Shown here piece after piece: positions 12,247 through 24,867 of a stretch of DNA of 64,000 nucleotides. The DNA is taken from positions 57,396,879 through 57,460,878 of the forward strand of contig CM054182.1 in NCBI GenBank assembly GCA_028829895.1, given 5' to 3'. A model generated the notes under the pieces. That model saw nothing but the letters and a program-made list of their open reading frames with translations, was not told the DNA's origin and searched no databases. Position numbers and translations under genes: made by a program. Origin of the DNA: Sinotaia quadrata (Eukaryota; Mollusca; Gastropoda; Architaenioglossa; Viviparidae). How positions within the stretch are numbered: position 1 is the first letter of the stretch; each line of letters starts with the position of its first letter.

Positions 12247-12983
12247 ATATTTCCCATACTACCTACAGTGAATAGTATAGCGTTGTAGAAATGAGGAGAA
12301 TTAATTTTGTACAAACACATGCCTGAAATAAATAAATAGAACGCTATTCTCTTTATGTCACATATTCATCGTTCTTTGCCTATATGTCTTTCCTGGATTC
12401 CTAATTCCTTTCCTGGATTCCTAATCACTTTCCTCCTGAAATGTTCATTATTCTTGCCGCCATCATTTAAAGCGGACTTAAACTTTGCCTTATGCAGTTT
12501 TCTTAATTTTGTGGGTTTCTTTTGAATTCGCACATGTGCCAACATTTTCGAAGACACGTTCTAGTGGCTAATAGACTATAATAAGATAGCATTAATATAC
12601 AGGCAAAAGCATACTTAAAAAATTGTATAATTATAATTCCATTTTGCGTTCGTCGTTGAAGCGTGGAAAGCACAAATGCATTGTAGATGGGTGCTAGTCA
12701 CGGATGACAGCTAGACTGTTAGGTCTGGTGAAGGTCTGTTCTTTGTCACGGCCCGGTGCAGCAAGCAATTTAGTAATACCGACATTCTCTCTATTATAAG
12801 GTGTTCTTTTTTTCTTTTTCTTTTTTTTAGTGGAGTGATATGGATCTTATCTATTGATGAGGAACGCGTGAGCGTAGTCTTTTTCGAGTGGGCAATGGTA
12901 GGCGATCCCTGATATGACTGAAGGTTTGACCCTCGCGTTCACCGCTCAGTAGCTGGCAGACGCTCTTAGTGTACGGACGACTG
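12247..12983. other. Intergenic, no gene seen
   Basis: Contains a 20-bp duplication (CTTTCCTGGATTCCTAATTC-like) at about 12389-12427. The 63-codon - strand frame at 12366-12557 is rich in Lys/Arg but is not recognisable. Confidence 0.55.
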
Positions 12984-13424
12984 CGTGGTTGTGTTAGTCT
13001 AGAAGTGAGGGAAGTTTCATGGCTCCTCACAATATACGTATGTGCAACATTTATCTATACTTGTTGTGTTCGTGGTTGTGTTAGTCTAGAAGTGAGGGAA
13101 GTTTCATGGCTCCTCACAATATACGTATGTGCAACATTTATCTATACTTGTTGTGTTCGTGGTTGTGTTAGTCTAGAAGTGAGGGATGTTTCATGGCTCC
13201 TCACAATATACGTATGTGCAACATTTATCTATACTTGTTGTGTTCGTGGTTGTGTTAGTCTAGAAGTGAGGGAAGTTTCATGGCTCCTCACAATATACGT
13301 ATGTGCAACATTTATCTGTACTTGTTGTGTTCGTGTTTGTGTGTTAGTCTAGAAGTGAGGGAAGTTTCATGGCTCCTCACAATATACGTATGTGCAACAT
13401 TTATCTATACTTGTTGTGTTCGTG
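12984..13424. repeat. 87-bp minisatellite, five copies
   Basis: Units begin CGTGGTTGTGTTAGTCTAGA at 12984, 13071, 13158 and 13245, and in variant form at 13332. Copies are nearly identical. The unit is 29 codons long, so a repeated frame stays open for 127 codons (12969-13352); this is a property of the period and not evidence of a gene. Confidence 0.96.
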
Positions 13425-13549
13425 TATGGAAGAGAATCCAAATAGCTATTATACCGATTTAATGCTTTGCAGATGAATGTTAGTTGAATTGCGTGTAAAT
13501 TAAGTTGAGATTTTAATATTGTTCATAACTGTTTTACTAGGAGTACATA

Positions 13550-13557
13550 CACACACT

Positions 13558-13636
<79 letters not shown>
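13550..13636. repeat. (CA)n/(AT)n compound microsatellite
   Basis: A short CA-rich run leads into about 34 AT dinucleotides ending at 13636. AACCCTATT follows immediately, as it does in inverted form beside the (AT)n at 46973-47012. Confidence 0.95.
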
Positions 13637-13638
<2 letters not shown>

Positions 13639-13950
13639 CCCTATTCCCAGACTTAAGCGGACCAAATAAGCTTAAAAACCAGACTTATGTCGACCTACAG
13701 CAATAGGCAGACCGCCTCTTGGTCTGCCTAAGTTTCAGATTGTTCATTCTTATAAATAAAGCTTAATTTTGCCATTTTTCTCTCATAGTTTTATCTTTGT
13801 TGTTATTATCTTTGACATAAACCACTAAATTTCATATTTTAATAGTTTTTCCTGTGAGTTTTCATCGAAATTCGGGTGCGATTTTGAAGGTTGTATACTT
13901 CGGGCATTATTGATATGCTTAAAATCCAGAGTTATGTAGACCGTTGAAAA
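13637..13950 (+). repeat. GCTTAAAAACCAG module repeat, left block
   Basis: Just right of the (AT)n tract, AACCCTATTCCCAGACTTAA is followed by GCTTAAAAACCAGACTTATG. A diverged copy, GCTTAAAATCCAGAGTTATG, lies near 13918. The same module is repeated many times on the opposite strand at 45360-46975, so this block is an outlying, inverted member of that family. Confidence 0.65.
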
Positions 13951-15449
13951 AGTGGTTGTAACTATGTAGTTTGCGTGTATACTATATAGTTCCTAAATGT
14001 CATCGTTTAGAAAAGAATGTCTTTCATCGATATAACTGATTAATTTTACTAAATTCAGTTTATTTCTACATTTAATTAAGCGTGAGGTTAGAGTACCCTG
14101 TTGACAACGATTTTATGGTCACACTACGTACCTAATTAAACACAATATGGAAGTGAAAAGAATGCTCTGGAAAGGTAAAACTGAAACCGGCTGATATAAT
14201 GTGTATATTAAAGTCATAATAATCAAATTAGAATCTCCATACACTTTAAAATAATTTTAAAACATATTTTTTGTAACTCGACTCGAACACGTTAAATTGG
14301 ATTGCTTCCCTTTTCCTGTATCACTGTTTAAGGCCCCAAAATGTATATTTTTATTTTCTACAAACTGGCTTAAACTAACGATTCAAGTGGCCTTTCTCTA
14401 GGTCAAGAAATTACTTTTACATCTATTATAAACAAATAGAATGCCGCTTTTGTGGTTTAAAGATTAGAATATTGCTTAAACTCGCTCAATCGAAGAACTG
14501 ATTTTTTTCAAAATGGCGGCTTACGATTGTCTAGTACTGTAATTGTAAGTAGGTTGCACAGAAACTATAAACTAAAATAAAGGCTAAAGGCTTACTTAAA
14601 TTTGATATTAATAATGATATTTAATTTCTCAAAGGAAAAAGCTACACAGTTTAAGAAGCATTATTTAAGTATTTTATTCTGAACTCGATCTCAATGTACA
14701 ATGACAGCCTATATTAGTTATGCATGTAAACAACAAAGAGCAAATTAATTGTTTGGTTTAAATTTTAACAATTATTGTATTTCCAAAAACGAATAAACTG
14801 TTACATTAAAAAGTCTGCTTAGAAATCAGTAGAGGATTATTTGCATAATTTTCAGAGTTTATTTTCTTGAAATCACCATTAGCTATATAGATTTTGCAAA
14901 ATTATTGATTAAATAAGTTGTGGAAATATATTAGATTTTATAAATCAACATCATATGAACAATAGAATTAAATGTAACATTAACTATTTATTTTTATTTT
15001 TTTATATGTCTATCTAATTAATACTCTTGTAATACAAGTTATTTCCATTTAAAGAATTGTGAAAGCACTAGAAGTAAAACTACTATTCAAAACAAAATTA
15101 AACCATGTGATACTTTGAAATATTTTTCAGATTTATACATAATATATTAATATTAGTATAATTTTAACACTGCAGATTTCATTAAGTCAGACCCATTTGG
15201 TACTCTGAAATCTTGTTTACAGCAGATGACATTTTTCCTAGTGGATATTACTTGCCTCTGAAATACACTCCCAACTGGTATTTATTTGGAAAAAATAATT
15301 AATTTCTATGCAACACTTTTATTAAATATTGACTTTTCCAAGGAGGATTGTGAGAGACTTGTGTAATATTCAAAATTCCTTTCAAGATAATATGTTCTTA
15401 CCAACAAGAATAGCTATCCCACTTCTTTGTAATTAATTCTAATTTATAC

Positions 15450-15757
15450 ATGCATGTTTGTAAATCAATTTCTGCATCATAATAATACATTCCACCATTC
15501 ATTTAACTGTGTACTGATGGATTTGACTTGTTATACATTGTCATAAATTTATAAATATCATTCAGCTTGTAAAATGCACTACTCAGTTGTTAAGCTCTCT
15601 AATTTATAGATGTATGTTGTAAATCCATTTCTGCACCATAATAATACATTCCATCATTCATTTTACTGTGAAATGATGGATTTGATTATTATACTAAATT
15701 ATAGATACGTAAATATCATTCAGCTTGTAAGATGCACTACTCAGTTATTAAGCTCTT
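15450..15757. repeat. ~155-bp tandem duplication, diverged
   Basis: Both halves carry CATAATAATACATTCCA, TGATGGATTTGA, ATATCATTCAGCTTGTAA and TGCACTACTCAGTT in the same order. Several substitutions indicate an old event. Confidence 0.8.
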
Positions 15758-16295
15758 ATATATTTCCAGGTCTTGAAAAAACACACTCTGCTATGTTTAT
15801 AGCAGGAGTGCGATTATTACTGCTATGTAAATATAATAATTTCTAACAGTAGTAATAATACTGAAGTCCAAGAAACTGAAGAAAGATATGTCAATAGAAA
15901 AACTGAATATTTACTGTTTCCATTTAACAAAACTGTTTGAATAGTGATAGTGATAGTTAACATGTTCATAATGTATAACTGAAAGTTACAGGGCAATATT
16001 ATATACAGTTAATACAGCTTATATAGCTACAAAATGATCATGGATTAGGAAAGTTGTTAAAAAATAATAGAACATACTACCAGACATATAATAGATAACC
16101 TGAAATAAGACAACTACCTTATATTCAGTTATTCAGTTAATAGTTAAATACACTAATAAAAAAAATAAAACATAAATAATAAGATTGTTGCATTGTATGA
16201 AGCAAATAAAGTAGCACTAAAGTGACAAATCCATTATGTTTTCAGCTTGTGTTGTATACAACACTTTAGACTCTCACTCACTGATCCACTATTAA

Positions 16296-16452
16296 AAATC
16301 ACTAATCTTGTGAATACATATGAAATATTTTCTTAATAATAGAACTGACTCAGATTGGATTATGAGACTATTAAAAATATGTAATGTTGCAAATACATAT
16401 GAAATATTTTCTTAATAGTAGAACTGACACATATTGGATTATGAGACTATTA
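16296..16452. repeat. ~78-bp tandem duplication
   Basis: Two copies share ACATATGAAATATTTTCTTA, AGAACTGAC and TTGGATTATGAGACTATTA. Confidence 0.8.
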
Positions 16453-17573
16453 TTAGGCTAGTGACTTTAATGAGGGATGAGGTACAGATATAATGTATTT
16501 TAATGTAAAGGATATCCAGCAATATACAAATAAATAATAATTTAATTTGGAATATATTTTAGTGTTCCAGAATGTCAGTTCTAAGATATGAATTGATTAT
16601 AAGAAATTGATAATAATAATAGTATATTACAAAATTTCACACTAAACAACAAAATTCACTAGCAAAAATGCCAAGTTCAGCATTTCAAATCTTACATATG
16701 CACATTGGATAAACTAAAAGATACATGAGAGCTATTAATAATATATGCCTACATGAGAAATTAAAACAATAATTATCATTTTAAAGTGGCTGTATCTCTA
16801 CTGGTCACAAAGAAACTTTTTAAATCTTATATTTTTTAATTTGCTCTATGGATCACTATGCTATAATTGATTTATACATTTATGAAAACTAAATGTTTTC
16901 TTTAAATTAGCTGCAAAAACTAGTACTGTATTAATATAACTTATGTATATACATATATATTTATTTCAAATGTAATTTAGAGTAAGGGTGTGCAGCAAGT
17001 ATTATTTCATCCAAAAGTAAAAAGAAAAATTTCAATTCGGTTCAAGTTTAGGATGATTGGAAACACAACTGTGTACAGAGATGCAATGAATATTTCTTTA
17101 CTTCTTCAAATCCTTTACAACTATGAACAATAACTGTATTAGTCTCAAGACTGTGTATTTACAGTAGCTGATGCAATAGAGTAACTTATGTGGAAACTAT
17201 AGTTAGATTTAATTTCACTACAAAAAGAAATGACAATGTGTGCTATTTTTTGCAGTCCATAACGTTATTCAAAACTGTGTGGTAGTATTTAAAGTAATAT
17301 TTATACTGGTAGTTTAAAAGTGAAATAGAAAAGATATAGAGCATTGTGAATGAAATGAAAATTGATTTATTTTTATAGATAAATAAAATACTTCTCCTTG
17401 TGGTTTTTGACTCGCACAAAAATGAAAGAAAAATAGAATACTCCTTTCTATCTTTTTTCTCTTAGCCAAATTATTTGACTATCAACTTTTAGCACTGTCA
17501 TATAGGTGCTACGAACTTTCTTGTGTCAGTTTTGCACGAATAGTAATTAAAAGTTTTCAGTCGAATTGCACTG

Positions 17574-18661
17574 CCCCTTTTGTCACGTGGAGAGCTAATT
17601 CCCTCAACTCTGTCGTGGTGGAGATAATGGGCTTTCTTTTGTCAACTCAAAGAGACCATCCTATTGTTCGTATCTTAACGGTTTATAGTGGGTTTTCCAA
17701 ACACCCTGACCCCTGTCGTCTTCCTAACAGCCAGGCGGCTTATATCAAAAGTTAATCCTTCCTCCTCGCCTACACTCGTACACGTGAGAACAACAGTACC
17801 TATCTTTACTACTGACTGGCGATTGTTGTGCAAACATTTTTTTCTTCTTAACAGTGTTAGTGAATGGCTACGCCATTCTTTCGTACTTCCATCAAATCAA
17901 CACTGCACACATTTATGTACACAAAGGTGTGTACGGTAGACCCAACAGCTCCATACACAATTGTCGTGTTTAAAAACAAGGGGGTCATTATACGTAATAT
18001 CGAAGGAGAGAAGTTATATGACATATATCTAGATGCAAAGTGTTACTCGATGCTATTTTTACTGCAATATTTAAGTTATTAAAACACAAAATTTAACAGA
18101 AACAAAATCTAAATCAGGAATAAAAGATATATTCTAAAATTTATATTCGTTTTTTTTATTTACAGCTAATCCTAACCCTAACATTTCTCTTAAAAAAAAA
18201 CACCAAAACTATCTCTAAAATTCCCTAACCATATTTTTTCTCTAACCTAAAACAAGAGAGTTGTGTATTGAGTCGCTTCTAATCAACGGTGAGCAATGAG
18301 CGGGAAAATATCAGGAAAAAAGTCACAGGAAAAAAAAAAAGTCATAGGAAATAAAATCACAAGAAAAAAGTTACAGGAAATAAATTCACAATATAAAGTC
18401 AAAAGTGTCAGAGTGTATATGTTATAATACTTATTAACAGTAAGTGAAGCAGGAAAAGGCAAGGAGGTTAACAGCTCGCTCAAAATGTGTGTGATTCAAG
18501 TGTATTTTATATACCGTATAAAAGCTTTGTAATACATACATTTAGTTAATTAATTTTCAGTGTAAGTCGGTATGCTTGCTTATTATTGAGTGAATAACAG
18601 TAAATGGAAGTAAGCGATGGCTCATTAGGATCCTCGTTCGATTCTCGCTCGTTGAGGGTAA

Positions 18662-18747
<86 letters not shown>
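17574..18747 (+). repeat. D1 block, copy A (direct partner at 32109-33272)
   Basis: Starts CCCCTTTTGTCACGTGGAGA and runs to the end of a (TG)n tract. The same order of sequence recurs at 32109-33272 with small indels. The right half (about 18297-18662) has ~14-bp AAGTCACAGGAAA-type repeats, TATATACCGTATAAA, and a tRNA-like B box (GTTCGATTCTCGCT) just before the (TG)n. This half also matches, in reverse, the right parts of 30823-31740 and 33963-34890. In this copy the 136-codon frame seen in copy B is broken by frameshifts. It is a repeat of unknown class, probably non-autonomous. Confidence 0.75.
18663..18747. repeat. (TG)n microsatellite
   Basis: About 42 TG dinucleotides at the junction between D1 copy A and the left inverted arm. 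A (CA)n tract occupies the mirror position beyond the right arm (28566-28616). Confidence 0.97.
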
Positions 18748-18750
<3 letters not shown>

Positions 18751-20280
18751 TACTTGCGAAGTTTCAGTTCTGCGGTAAATTGCTTTATATGCAAGTTGCT
18801 GGAGTCCTTTCAAGTCTTCTATAAATGTTTCAAACTTGTTCTACCAAAATTGATCAGAGGCTCCCACTTTATACAGTTTATCAGCTATTAATTATTCACT
18901 GTGTTAAATTTGTAACCAGAAAACGTTAGTTTGCCTTCACTCGTGCGTATAATCCAGCTAATCAAACGTAGGCATGACATTTTAAGGAGTGTGGCATCTT
19001 GGAAGAGCAAAGAGCACTTACTTCGCGATCAATCGATTCACCGCACTCCCTCAAAGGACTATGTGCTCTGTGTACATAGAAGCCTACATAACTTTTTCTT
19101 GTTTTCAGTGTTTCAAGCCGTAAGTAAGAAGGAAATACGCAATGTAATAACCAAACTGAAACTGAAACAAGCAAACTGAAACTTACTTAAAATCATGTGA
19201 AATATTGAAACTCGATTTGACAGTTATTTCAAAACTTTAATTAAACTAGTTTATTTGATATTAGGAAAAATATTAAAAGTTTAAACTAGTTTCATATATC
19301 ATCAAATAATAAGAAAGCTTCAATTAATAAACATTTCTATATGTGCCTTTGTACTTAGTAAGAAGAAGTGGCAGGAGAATGACCTGCTGTTTATTAGTCA
19401 TATGCTTGAATCATGAATCTATTTTTATTAATGCTATCATCCTTTTAGTTCATTCATATGTAATGCTTGTCTGTAAATGAGGTCGTGTGGTTTGCGTGGA
19501 ATGTGTACACGTTAATAAAACAAACAGATAGAGAGAAACAGAGTAGTAATTTACTAGATTATATTGTAATAATTCAGTGAATACACAAATGCGTTCATTT
19601 TTAAAGACACAAATGACATATTATCTTGCTAATCAGTATTGGCATACAGCTTAATTTTCGCCAAACATTTTTATCTATCTCTCTATTGATTTGACGTTAA
19701 ATTGCTCGTAACATTGAGTAAGCAGATGCATTTCGATACGTGAAGAAGAAAAAATTTAAATGTGTAGTTTGTTTGTTTCCATTCTATTGGTTATTTTTTC
19801 TTTTCTTAAGGAAGATTAAATCAGCAAACATTTTTTTGTTTATAAAGTGAGTATGGAATGTCGTCTTTGTATTTAATAAAAAATGGCAAGAGAATGACCT
19901 TACAATAACTTTAGTATAATATTTTAACTTTATGCGCCCAATTATGAAAAAAACTACATTGTCTTCTTCTGCTTTGGTTTACGGAGTGACCAATAATATT
20001 TTAAAGATATCAAACGTAATACTAATTTACACCATCTCTGTTATAGAAAAATAAATATGGAAATACAGAATCTGAAATCAGTGAAACACGACTATAAAGA
20101 ATAGAGTAAGCGATATCTTTTATTCAAATAAAAGTGATCATTGCTTAGAGAAACCTCTTAAAGCGTTCTAAAAGGAAATAAGCATTATTTAAACTTTTAT
20201 TATGTTAATTAAGTAATTGATTTAATTAAAGAATATTAAGGCACTCTGATAGGTTAATTGTCTTCTTTTGTTGATTCTGA
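18748..20280 (+). repeat. Long inverted repeat, left arm
   Basis: The sequence from TACGTACTTGCGAAG (next to the (TG)n) to GTTGATTCTGA is found as its reverse complement at 27008-28565, with clearly over 90% identity by eye and only small indels. The largest is an extra ~18 bp at about 28497-28514. An 82-codon frame (18931-19179, + here) has a ~90-codon counterpart at 28084-28356 on the other arm. It resembles no known protein, and its conservation follows from the duplication. The inner edge abuts the first 890-bp satellite unit. Confidence 0.9.
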
Positions 20281-23200
20281 TTCTGACAAAATGGAGCAAT
20301 ATTACAAATACCTCTTTGAACAAATAAAATGTTTCTGCGTGTGCTGAACCCGAATCTGAAGTTAGTTTTATTAAATTCCTCGTACTATTCCGCATAATTA
20401 GAAAAATAAAATTTTCGCAAAAAAAATCATAATTCGAGAAATATGAAATATTATCATTTCAAAATAAGCCACGCGTATTTCTGCATAATCCTGCAAAGGC
20501 TGTCAAAATTTCAGCGACTTTAGTAGAAAACGCGATTTGGCGCCAAAATTTCTTTGTCTCAAAAAATCGACTTTACCTACTAATAATGCAAGGCGCTAAC
20601 TGAAGTCGACATTTTGACAAAAGCTGAATTTCTACAAAACTAATTGTCAGAAAAGGACTAAAATTGGTAGGCATGAAACTAAATCCTTTGTGACTCGGAA
20701 TGTAAAATAAAAAGTCTGATATTCCAAAGAACTCTACAGAAAAACCCGTTCCTGCAACCCTTCTGCAAAAATTGAGTTTTCTTGATTTTTCGAAGCGTTC
20801 GTCTTTTTATCTGACGAACGCTTTACTCTACATGCATTAAATTCAGGTACCTAATGCACAACCATGGGTCTTATGACTTCTATTTATTGAGTATTTTTAG
20901 AGTAATCCATGTCGGAAATAATTAGGTTCAAACTACTTAAAATGGCCCATTTCCCGCTTCGGCTCGTTCGGATGGCCACAGTCACCTGTAATGTTACTCC
21001 TCAGCTCCGTTCTCAGGGATGATTTCGAAAGAGGAATCTATGGGCTACGTCCAGAAGTTAAGTGTATGATTGTATGTCTATAACTGCGCGCACCACAATA
21101 GGGTAATCACGATGACCAAACTTTGCAAATCGGCCAAAGGTGCGAAAATATCCAAACGTCAATTCTGACAAATTGGCGCAATATTACAAATACCTCTTTG
21201 AACAAATAAACTGTATCCGCGTGTGCTGAACCCGAATCTGAAGTTAGTTTTATTAAATTCCTCGTACTTTAAGAGAAATGCGCATAATTAGAAAAATAAA
21301 ATTTTCACAAAAAAATTCATATTTCGAGAAATATGAAATATTATCGTTTCAAAATAAGCCACGAGTCTTCCTGTATTATCCTGCAAAATCTATCAAAATT
21401 TCAGCGACTTTAGTAGAAAACGCGATTTGGCGCCAAAATTTCTTTGTCTCAAAAAATCGACTTTACCTACTAATAATGCAAGGCGCTAACTGAAGTCGAC
21501 ATTTTGACAAAAGCTGAATTTCTACAAAACTAATTGTCAGAAAAGGACTAAAATTGGTAGGCATGAAACTAAATCCTTTGTGACTCGGAATGTAAAATAA
21601 AAAGACTGATATTCCAAAGAACTCTACAGAAAAACCCGTTCCTGCAACCCTTCTGCAAAAATTGAGTTTTCTTGATTTTTCGAAGCGTTCGTCTTTTTAT
21701 CTGACGAACGCTTTACTCTACATGCATTAAATTCAGGTACCTAATGCACAACCATGGGTCTTATGACTTCTATTTATTGAGTATTTTTAGAGTAATCCAT
21801 GTCGGAAATAATTAGGTTCAAACTACTTAAAATGGCCCATTTCCCGCTTCGGCTCGTTCGGATGGCCACAGTCACCTGTAATGTTACTCCTCAGCTCCGT
21901 TCTCAGGGATGATTTCGAAAGAGGAATCTATGGGCTACGTCCAGAAGTTAAGTGTATGATTGTATGTCTATAACTGCGCGCACCACAATAGGGTAATCAC
22001 GATGACCAAACTTTGCAAATCGGCCAAAGGTGCGAAAATATCCAAACGTCAATTCTGACAAATTGGCGCAATATTACAAATACCTCTTTGAACAAATAAA
22101 CTGTATCCGCGTGTGCTGAACCCGAATCTGAAGTTAGTTTTATTAAATTCCTCGTACTTTAAGAGAAATGCGCATAATTAGAAAAATAAAATTTTCACAA
22201 AAAAATTCATATTTCGAGAAATATGAAATATTATCGTTTCAAAATAAGCCACGAGTCTTCCTGTATTATCCTGCAAAATCTATCAAAATTTCAGCGACTT
22301 TAGTAGAAAACGCGATTTGGCGCCAAAATTTCTTTGTCTCAAAAAATCGACTTTACCTACTAATAATGCAAGGCGCTAACTGAAGTCGACATTTTGACAA
22401 AAGCTGAATTTCTACAAAACTAATTGTCAGAAAAGGACTAAAATTGGTAGGCATGAAACTAAATCCTTTGTGACTCGGAATGTAAAATAAAAAGTCTGAT
22501 ATTCCAAAGAACTCTACAGAAAAACCCGTTCCTGCAACCCTTCTGCAAAAATTGAGTTTTCTTGATTTTTCGAAGCGTTCGTCTTTTTATCTGACGAACG
22601 CTTTACTCTACATGCATTAAATTCAGGTACCTAATGCACAACCATGGGTCTTATGACTTCTATTTATTGAGTATTTTTAGAGTAATCCATGTCGGAAATA
22701 ATTAGGTTCAAACTACTTAAAATGGCCCATTTCCCGCTTCGGCTCGTTCGGATGGCCACAGTCACCTGTAATGTTACTCCTCAGCTCCGTTCTCAGGGAT
22801 GATTTCGAAAGAGGAATCTATGGGCTACGTCCAGAAGTTAAGTGTATGATTGTATGTCTATAACTGCGCGCACCACAATAGGGTAATCACGATGACCAAA
22901 CTTTGCAAATCGGCCAAAGGTGCGAAAATATCCAAACGTCAATTCTGACAAATTGGCGCAATATTACAAATACCTCTTTGAACAAATAAACTGTATCCGC
23001 GTGTGCTGAACCCGAATCTGAAGTTAGTTTTATTAAATTCCTCGTACTTTAAGAGAAATGCGCATAATTAGAAAAATAAAATTTTCACAAAAAAATTCAT
23101 ATTTCGAGAAATATGAAATATTATCGTTTCAAAATAAGCCACGAGTCTTCCTGTATTATCCTGCAAAATCTATCAAAATTTCAGCGACTTTAGTAGAAAA

Positions 23201-23670
23201 CGCGATTTGGCGCCAAAATTTCTTTGTCTCAAAAAATCGACTTTACCTACTAATAATGCAAGGCGCTAACTGAAGTCGACATTTTGACAAAAGCTGAATT
23301 TCTACAAAACTAATTGTCAGAAAAGGACTAAAATTGGTAGGCATGAAACTAAATCCTTTGTGACTCGGAATGTAAAATAAAAAGTCTGATATTCCAAAGA
23401 ACTCTACAGAAAAACCTGTTCCTGCAACCCTTCTGCAAAAATTGAGTTTTCTTGATTTTTCGAAGCGTTTGACTTTTTATCTGACGAACGCTTTACTCTA
23501 CATGCATTGAATTCAGGTACCTAATGCACAACCACGGGTCCTATGATCTGTATTTATTGAGTATTTTTAGAGTAATCCATGTCGGAAATAATTAGGTTCA
23601 AACTACTTAAAATGGCCCATTTCCCGCTTTAGCTCGTTCGGATGGCCGTGGTCACCTGTAATTCTACTCC
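20281..23670. repeat. 890-bp satellite array, about 3.8 units
   Basis: Unit starts (TTCTGACAAA or TTCTGACAAATTGGCGCAAT) lie at 20281, 21163, 22053 and 22943. Unit 1 is 882 bp because it lacks 8 bp near 20388; units 2 and 3 are 890 bp; unit 4 decays after about 23640. Units 2 and 3 differ by very few substitutions, so amplification or homogenisation is recent. Each unit carries a 71-codon frame, an 11-bp perfect hairpin (degraded in unit 4) and a GC-richer half. The identical 71-codon frames in units 2-4 reflect duplication and have no recognisable domain. Confidence 0.95.
20793..20823. other. 11-bp perfect hairpin inside the satellite unit
   Basis: AAGCGTTCGTC, a 9-nt loop, then GACGAACGCTT. 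The same hairpin recurs in units 2 (about 21683-21713) and 3 (about 22573-22603). In unit 4 (about 23463-23493) the left arm reads AAGCGTTTGAC and two pairs are lost. Confidence 0.85.
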
Positions 23671-24275
23671 TCTAATTGTTAGAAAAGGACTAAAATTGGT
23701 AGGCATGAAGCAAAATAATTTGTGACTCTGAATATAAAATAAAAAGTCGGATATTCGCAATATCTCTTGAGATAATAAAATTCGTGCACCTGACCCCCAA
23801 ATTTCTTTTTTTCAATTTTTTATTTGCTTGACTTTATATCTGTAAATAGAATTTTATACATATTTTTAATATAAAAAGACACTATCAAACAACTGAAATA
23901 GTTACTCTGATTTAGAAAGCAATATTAATCAGTTCATGCATAAAGAATATTTATTGACCCTAATTAGAAAGTCGTTTTTATCAGTCAATGATCAATCCTG
24001 CTATTTTTTTGTGTGTGAAATATATTTTAAACAACAAAATCCATCTGAATCCATCAAATTCAATATATGGTTGCAATAAAGTTATTGCATTGAGATAATT
24101 ATAATGAATTTACAACCTCGTAATTTTACTCCTCAGCTCCGTTCTCAGGGATGATTTCGAAAGAGGAATCTACGGACTACGTCCAGAAGTTAAGTGTATA
24201 ATTGTATGTCCATAACTGCGCGCGCAACAATACGGTAATCATGATGACCCAATTTCGCAAATCGGCCCAAAGTGC
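23671..24275. repeat. Degenerate and rearranged satellite remnant
   Basis: After unit 4 breaks off, AGAAAAGGACTAAAATTGGT reappears at about 23681, out of order. About 350 bp of unrelated AT-rich DNA follows. Then CTCCTCAGCTCCGTTCTCAG onward (24130-24275) matches the last quarter of the unit with several substitutions. This looks like an older edge of the array, broken by insertion or recombination. Confidence 0.8.
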
Positions 24276-24785
24276 GTGTCAGGCGAAAACAAAACTTAGC
24301 CCGGCATCACTCCATAAACATTAAAAATTTAAAATAGTAAAATATAGATACACAAGGGGTATAGGAACAATAGCACAAAATACACATTCAAATCATTCAA
24401 CCAAGACACAAATTACAAGACTGACCAACCACTCCAAGACATTAGCAGGATGTTAGAGTTATACAAGACTGACCACACATGGCTAGGGCACAGGAAATGG
24501 TTAGGGATCCAAGGGTCACTTGTAGCTAACTGATAGACTCACACTGAGCTATGGGCTAGGGTACAGGAAGCGGTCAGGGGATCAAAGGGCCACTCTTAGC
24601 TAACGGTAGAGGGAGGGGTTAGTTTTTAATTCATATTTAAATAACTGCAAATCAGAAAAAGGACACACCTGGTGGATCGCAGGAGAAATAATTCCTGAGT
24701 CATAAGGAAATGTGGAAATTCATATAACTTTAGAACTTCCCGACGGATCAACATCCTTGTACCCCACCCACCACAAAAAATTACA
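24276..24785. other. Non-coding; short duplicated phrases
   Basis: Contains two related phrases around CTAGGGCACAGGAA...GGTCA (about 24483-24520 and 24555-24605). No gene is seen. Confidence 0.5.
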
Positions 24786-24821
24786 AACAAACACACACAC
24801 ACACACACACATACACACACT

Positions 24822-24867
<46 letters not shown>

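Larger units (their letters stand above)
13951..17573. other. AT-rich gene desert with local duplications
   Basis: About 3.6 kb of very AT-rich DNA without a credible frame. Two local duplications are visible. One is a ~155-bp pair at 15450-15605 and 15609-15757, sharing CATAATAATACATTCCA and ATATCATTCAGCTTGTAA. The other is a ~78-bp pair at about 16296-16452, sharing ACATATGAAATATTTTCTTA and TTGGATTATGAGACTATTA. Nothing else can be assigned. Confidence 0.6.

Noticed and set aside
18170..18184. Telomere-like CTAACCCTAAC in D1 copy A (and at about 32731 in copy B)
   Set aside because: Only two units, and part of a duplicated dispersed block, so it does not indicate a telomere or interstitial telomeric array.
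18546..18891. Thr-His, Cys-Val and Arg-Glu frames over CA/TG/GA tracts (also 24626-25032, 30916-31184, 51231-51516)
   Set aside because: Dinucleotide microsatellites read in frame.
21278..23273. Three identical 71-codon frames (21278, 22168, 23058)
   Set aside because: They are the same stretch of an 890-bp satellite unit; identity follows from tandem duplication, and unit 1 lacks the start codon.
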